NCBI GenBank assembly: GCA_001999425.1
Contig: MLHP01000007.1
Location: forward strand, 1-64,000
Direction of reading: 5' to 3'
Source: Rodentibacter genomosp. 2
Lineage (GTDB): Bacteria; Pseudomonadota; Gammaproteobacteria; Enterobacterales; Pasteurellaceae
DNA length: 64,000 bases
Positions 61,177 through 64,000 of this stretch are shown one piece after another. The translations under genes were made by a program, and so were the position numbers. Below the pieces are notes generated by a model. That model was not told the origin of the DNA, searched no databases, and saw only the letters and a program-made list of their open reading frames with translations. Each line of letters starts with the position of its first letter. The first letter of the stretch is position 1.

Positions 61177-62238
61177 ATGAAAAAAACTGCAATCGCATTA
61201 GTAGTAGCTGGTTTAGCAGCAACTTCAGTAGCTCAGGCAGCTCCACAAGAAAATACTTTCTATGTTGGTGCTAAAGCAGGTTGGGCATCTTTCCATGATG
61301 GTTTAAAACAATTCGACTCTAAATATGGAAACGATTTCGGTGTTAACCGTAACTCTGTAACTTACGGTGTTTTTGGTGGTTACCAAGTTTTAAACCGTGA
61401 CAACTTAGGTTTAGCGGTAGAATTAGGTTACGATGATTTTGGTCGTGCTAAATTCTCTAAAGGCGAAAAAGTTGTTTCAAAACACACTAACCACGGTGCA
61501 CACTTAAGCTTAAAAGGAAGCTATGAAGTGTTAGAAGGCTTAGATCTTTATGGTCGTGCTGGTGCGGCATTAGTTCGTTCAGACTATAAAAATGCTAAAG
61601 GTGTTGCAGAGGAAGATAGCGTTTGGGGTACTCGTGCTCATAGCTTAAAAGTATCTCCGGTATTTGCGGCAGGTGTTGAGTACGCGTTACCTTCACTACC
61701 AGAATTAGCATTACGTGTTGAATACCAATGGTTAACTTCTGTTGGTAAAGATAACAAGATTGTAGAAAGTGCAGACTATACTCCGTGGATCGGTTCTGTA
61801 ACTGCTGGTTTATCTTACCGTTTCGGTCAAGGTGCTCCGGTTGTTGCGCCTGAAGTTGTAAGCAAAACTTTCAACTTAAGTTCTGATGTTACTTTCGCTT
61901 TCGGTAAAGCAAACTTAAAACCACAAGCACAAGCAACTTTAGACGGTATCTATGGTGAAATCGCACAAGTAAGCAATGCTAAAGTAGCTGTTGCTGGTTA
62001 CACAGACCGTATCGGTAAAGATGCAGCAAACTTAAAATTATCACAACGTCGTGCAGACACTGTTGCTAACTACTTAGTGGCTAAAGGTGTTGCAGCGCAA
62101 GACATCACTGCAACTGGTTACGGTGAAGCTAATCCTGTTACCGGTGCAACTTGTGACGCTGTTAAAGGTCGTAAAGCACTTATCGCTTGCTTAGCACCGG
62201 ACCGTCGTGTTGAAATCGCAGTTAATGGTTCTAAATAA
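61177..62238 (+). CDS. ompA: OmpA family outer-membrane protein (OmpP5 type)
   Basis: This 353-residue protein has a signal peptide (KKTAIALVVAGLAATSVAQA), an eight-strand beta barrel (about 22-205, starting APQENTFYVGAKAGWASF and ending GSVTAGLSYRFGQG), a short Pro/Val hinge and a C-terminal peptidoglycan-binding OmpA domain with NLKLSQRRADTVANYLV and two Cys (TCDAVKGRK, ALIACLAPDRR) that can form a disulfide. It anchors the outer membrane to the wall. In Haemophilus the P5 homologue is also an adhesin. Codon use is biased like a highly expressed gene. It has its own promoter with a long leader and a terminator. Confidence 0.96.
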   Translation: MKKTAIALVVAGLAATSVAQAAPQENTFYVGAKAGWASFHDGLKQFDSKYGNDFGVNRNSVTYGVFGGYQVLNRDNLGLAVELGYDDFGRAKFSKGEKVVSKHTNHGAHLSLKGSYEVLEGLDLYGRAGAALVRSDYKNAKGVAEEDSVWGTRAHSLKVSPVFAAGVEYALPSLPELALRVEYQWLTSVGKDNKIVESADYTPWIGSVTAGLSYRFGQGAPVVAPEVVSKTFNLSSDVTFAFGKANLKPQAQATLDGIYGEIAQVSNAKVAVAGYTDRIGKDAANLKLSQRRADTVANYLVAKGVAAQDITATGYGEANPVTGATCDAVKGRKALIACLAPDRRVEIAVNGSK

Positions 62239-62263
62239 TTTTATTTAGTTATGATTAAATAGA

Positions 62264-62294
62264 AAAAGACCTAAACTTCTGTTTAGGTCTTTTC
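62264..62294 (+). terminator. Terminator of ompA
   Basis: AAAAGACCTAAAC and GTTTAGGTCTTTT form a thirteen-base stem with a TTCT loop, then CTTTT. Confidence 0.92.
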
Positions 62295-62341
62295 TTTTAA
62301 CAAGAAGAATTTTTTAAAATTTTATTAATAGGAACACTATC

Positions 62342-62923
62342 ATGAAAAAATGGCTTGTTATTATCCTTATTGCTGTTGTGGCAGGATTTACTTTAATGTC
62401 AAGTTATAACGGATTAGTTAAAGCGGAAGAAGAAATTGATTCTGTATGGGCGAATGTTGAATCCTCTTATCAACGCCGTGCGGATCTCATTCCTAATTTA
62501 GTGAATACTGTGAAAGGTCAAGCAAACTTTGAACAACAGACTTTAACCAATGTGATCGAAGCACGAGCAAAAGCCACACAAACTAAAATTGATCCCGCCA
62601 ATATGACGGAAGAACAACTTGCACAATTCCAACAGGATCAAAATCAAGTAGGCTCGGCATTATCCAGATTGCTTGTTACTGTTGAACAATATCCACAGTT
62701 AAAAGCCCATGAAGGATTTATGAATTTACAAGCACAATTAGAAGGAACTGAAAACCGTATCAACGTTGCTCGTAATAAGTTTAACGATGCGGCTCGTATT
62801 TATAACCAAAAAGTGCGCCAATTCCCGACAAAATTTGCCGCATTAATTTTTGGCTTTAAAGAAAAACCTTATTTTAAATCTGCCTCCGGTGCTGAAAATG
62901 CGCCTACTGTAAGTTTTAATTAA
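62342..62923 (+). CDS. LemA family membrane protein
   Basis: This 193-residue protein has an N-terminal membrane anchor (KWLVIILIAVVAGFTLM) and a helical periplasmic or surface domain with the LemA signature YNGLVKAEEEIDSVWANVES, then RRADLIPNLVNTVKG and RFPTKFAALIFGFKEKPYF-like end residues (QFPTKFAALIFGFKEKPYF). The function is unknown. LemA genes are very often followed by TPM-domain genes, as here (62931 and 63376), which suggests one envelope-related unit. AGGAACACTATC precedes the ATG. Confidence 0.9.
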   Translation: MKKWLVIILIAVVAGFTLMSSYNGLVKAEEEIDSVWANVESSYQRRADLIPNLVNTVKGQANFEQQTLTNVIEARAKATQTKIDPANMTEEQLAQFQQDQNQVGSALSRLLVTVEQYPQLKAHEGFMNLQAQLEGTENRINVARNKFNDAARIYNQKVRQFPTKFAALIFGFKEKPYFKSASGAENAPTVSFN

Positions 62924-62930
62924 GGTAGAA

Positions 62931-63383
62931 ATGATGAGATTCTTTTCAAGGATTCCTGTCGATAAAAAACAAATAGAGGCGGCGATTGTCCGCCTTGAAA
63001 ATGAAAGTTCGGCGGAGCTACGTGTTTATATAGAGCGAAAATTACCTAAAACTTCGGTAGGTTTATCAGCAGTAGAACGTGCTTTGCAAGTATTTGATGA
63101 ACTTGATATGCATAAGACTTCCGCACAAAATTCAGTGTTGATTTATATAGGATATAAAGATCATCTTTGTGCGATAATTGGAGATAAAGGGATTCATCAA
63201 TTCGTTAATGAGGCTTATTGGCAGCAGCAATGCGATTTAATGATTGAGCAATTTAAGTTAAAGTCTTACACAAAAGGTATTGTAGAGGCTATTGATCGTA
63301 TTGCCGATACTTTAAAAACGCATTTTCCTATTCAACTGGATGACAAAAATGAATTATCAAACGAGGTGATTATTCATGACTAA
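62931..63383 (+). CDS. Small TPM-domain protein
   Basis: This 150-residue protein of the TPM (YgcG-like) fold has no signal peptide. VRLENESSAELRVYIERKLP and VLIYIGYKDHLCAIIGDKGI hold the core strands of the domain. Start codons 62931 and 62934 are both possible. It begins seven bases after lemA and its last eight bases overlap the start of the next TPM gene, so the three genes are one operon. A role beside LemA is likely but unknown. Confidence 0.8.
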   Translation: MMRFFSRIPVDKKQIEAAIVRLENESSAELRVYIERKLPKTSVGLSAVERALQVFDELDMHKTSAQNSVLIYIGYKDHLCAIIGDKGIHQFVNEAYWQQQCDLMIEQFKLKSYTKGIVEAIDRIADTLKTHFPIQLDDKNELSNEVIIHD

Positions 63384-64000
63384 ACTTTTACAAATATTGA
63401 AAAGTGCGGTTATTTTTATCTTCGTTTTTTGGGGCACTTTTGCAGCTGCCGCACAGTTTCCGCCTACGCCAAATCCTTTCCATTATGTGAATGATTACAC
63501 GAATACGCTTTCCCCGCAGCAACGGCAAATTCTTGAAAATAAACTGATAGCTTATAGTAATGCGACCAGCTCACAAATTGCTGTTGTGCTTGTTCCGACT
63601 ACCGGTGAATATGAAATTGCGGATTATACTTTTACTTTAGGTGATAAATGGGGAATTGGGCGTAAGCAACTGAACAATGGTGTCTTGATGCTGATTGCCA
63701 AAAATGATCGTAAGGTGTTTATTGCGACTGGGCAGGGATTAGAAGGCGCATTACCCGATGCATTTTTATCACAAGTGATTCGCAATGCTATCTTACCTCA
63801 ATTTAAGCGAGGTCAGTATGCACAAGGTATTAACGATGGTCTGAATGATATTATTGCTGCAAGCCAAGGAGAATATGGTGCTTATCAGATGGAAGAGAGT
63901 GAGTTTGATAAATTCATTCCTTTTATTATGGTGTTAGTATTTATTGCTTTTGTGGTGTTTGGCGAATATCAATATCATAAAGATGAAATTTATATCAGCC
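63376..64000 (+). CDS. TPM-domain membrane protein, YgcG-like (3' end outside window)
   Basis: The frame is open from ATG 63376 to the right edge (at least 208 residues). It has a signal peptide (VIFIFVFWGTFAAAA), then a TPM domain opening FHYVNDYTNTLSPQQRQILE, with IAVVLVPTTGEYEIADYTF and the conserved KVFIATGQGLEGALPDAF. A membrane segment FIPFIMVLVFIAFVVFG starts near residue 190. Longer relatives end in a Gly/Ser-rich tail, which would lie beyond the window. An uptake core (AAGTGCGGT) lies inside the signal-peptide codons at 63401. It overlaps the previous gene by eight bases. Confidence 0.85.
   Translation, partial: MTKLLQILKSAVIFIFVFWGTFAAAAQFPPTPNPFHYVNDYTNTLSPQQRQILENKLIAYSNATSSQIAVVLVPTTGEYEIADYTFTLGDKWGIGRKQLNNGVLMLIAKNDRKVFIATGQGLEGALPDAFLSQVIRNAILPQFKRGQYAQGINDGLNDIIAASQGEYGAYQMEESEFDKFIPFIMVLVFIAFVVFGEYQYHKDEIYIS

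Overview
The window is a piece of a Pasteurellaceae chromosome, most likely Haemophilus or Aggregatibacter. Three things show this. The 9-bp DNA-uptake core AAGTGCGGT (and its complement ACCGCACTT) occurs dozens of times. The gene blocks follow Haemophilus influenzae order: fucRIKUAP, nanM-siaT-siaP / nanE-nanK-siaR-nanA-nagB-nagA next to an OmpP2-type porin, rnhA/dnaQ and der, and nrdG-cydC-cydD-trxB. The base composition is AT-rich. I cannot fix the species from sequence alone. About 60 protein genes, two tRNA-Asp genes and the 4.5S RNA gene fill almost the whole window.

Layout. 1-1410: decayed remnant of what looks like a type VI secretion effector, a broken small gene and a palindromic repeat. 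1430-3200: exbB-exbD-tonB energy-transduction operon with a likely Fur site. 3200-4570: glmU. 4690-11480: L-fucose regulon (regulator, CRP site, isomerase, kinase, mutarotase, aldolase, permease). 11490-11660: MITE-like element. 11850-20600: pyrG, a pirin, nudC-hemE-yjaG-hupA, a DeoR regulator and glmS. 20700-22000: an MFS transporter. 22290-33830: sialic acid and GlcNAc island, namely a PTS transporter, the mutarotase NanM, the fused TRAP transporter SiaT and its binding protein SiaP, then divergently nanE-nanK-siaR-nanA and nagB-nagA. 33900-41510: a methyltransferase, the porin, rnhA/dnaQ, two tRNA-Asp, der, a second MITE-like copy, cysS and ppiB. 41590-44260: Na+-dependent transporter plus alanine dehydrogenase. 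44400-51830: tatD, an unknown gene, nrdG, ffs, cydC-cydD, trxB and a thioredoxin-fold chaperone. 51900-55050: gluconate regulon. 55168-56208: selD carrying an in-frame UGA (selenocysteine). 56240-60770: hemH, a thioesterase and a 1030-residue FAD/Fe-S dehydrogenase. 60960-64000: ompA, lemA and two TPM-domain genes, the last cut by the window end.

How it works together. The fucose, sialic acid, GlcNAc and gluconate blocks form a host-glycan scavenging set. Likely CRP sites precede fucI, nanE/siaP and both gnt genes, so catabolite control is a common theme. Sialate, after NanA, NanK and NanE, yields GlcNAc-6-P, where it meets GlcNAc brought in by the PTS. NagA and NagB then make fructose-6-P, while GlmS and GlmU run the opposite, wall-building direction.

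Most of the window is conserved core genome and I do not see a wholly new multi-gene system. The items most worth a second look are a mobile palindromic element present in two copies, each flanked by 9-bp direct repeats (11491-11660, 39335-39500); the selenocysteine UGA in selD; the effector remnant with compensating frameshifts in G tracts; hairpins placed between transporter genes of the sialate operon; and paired uptake sequences that double as terminators.
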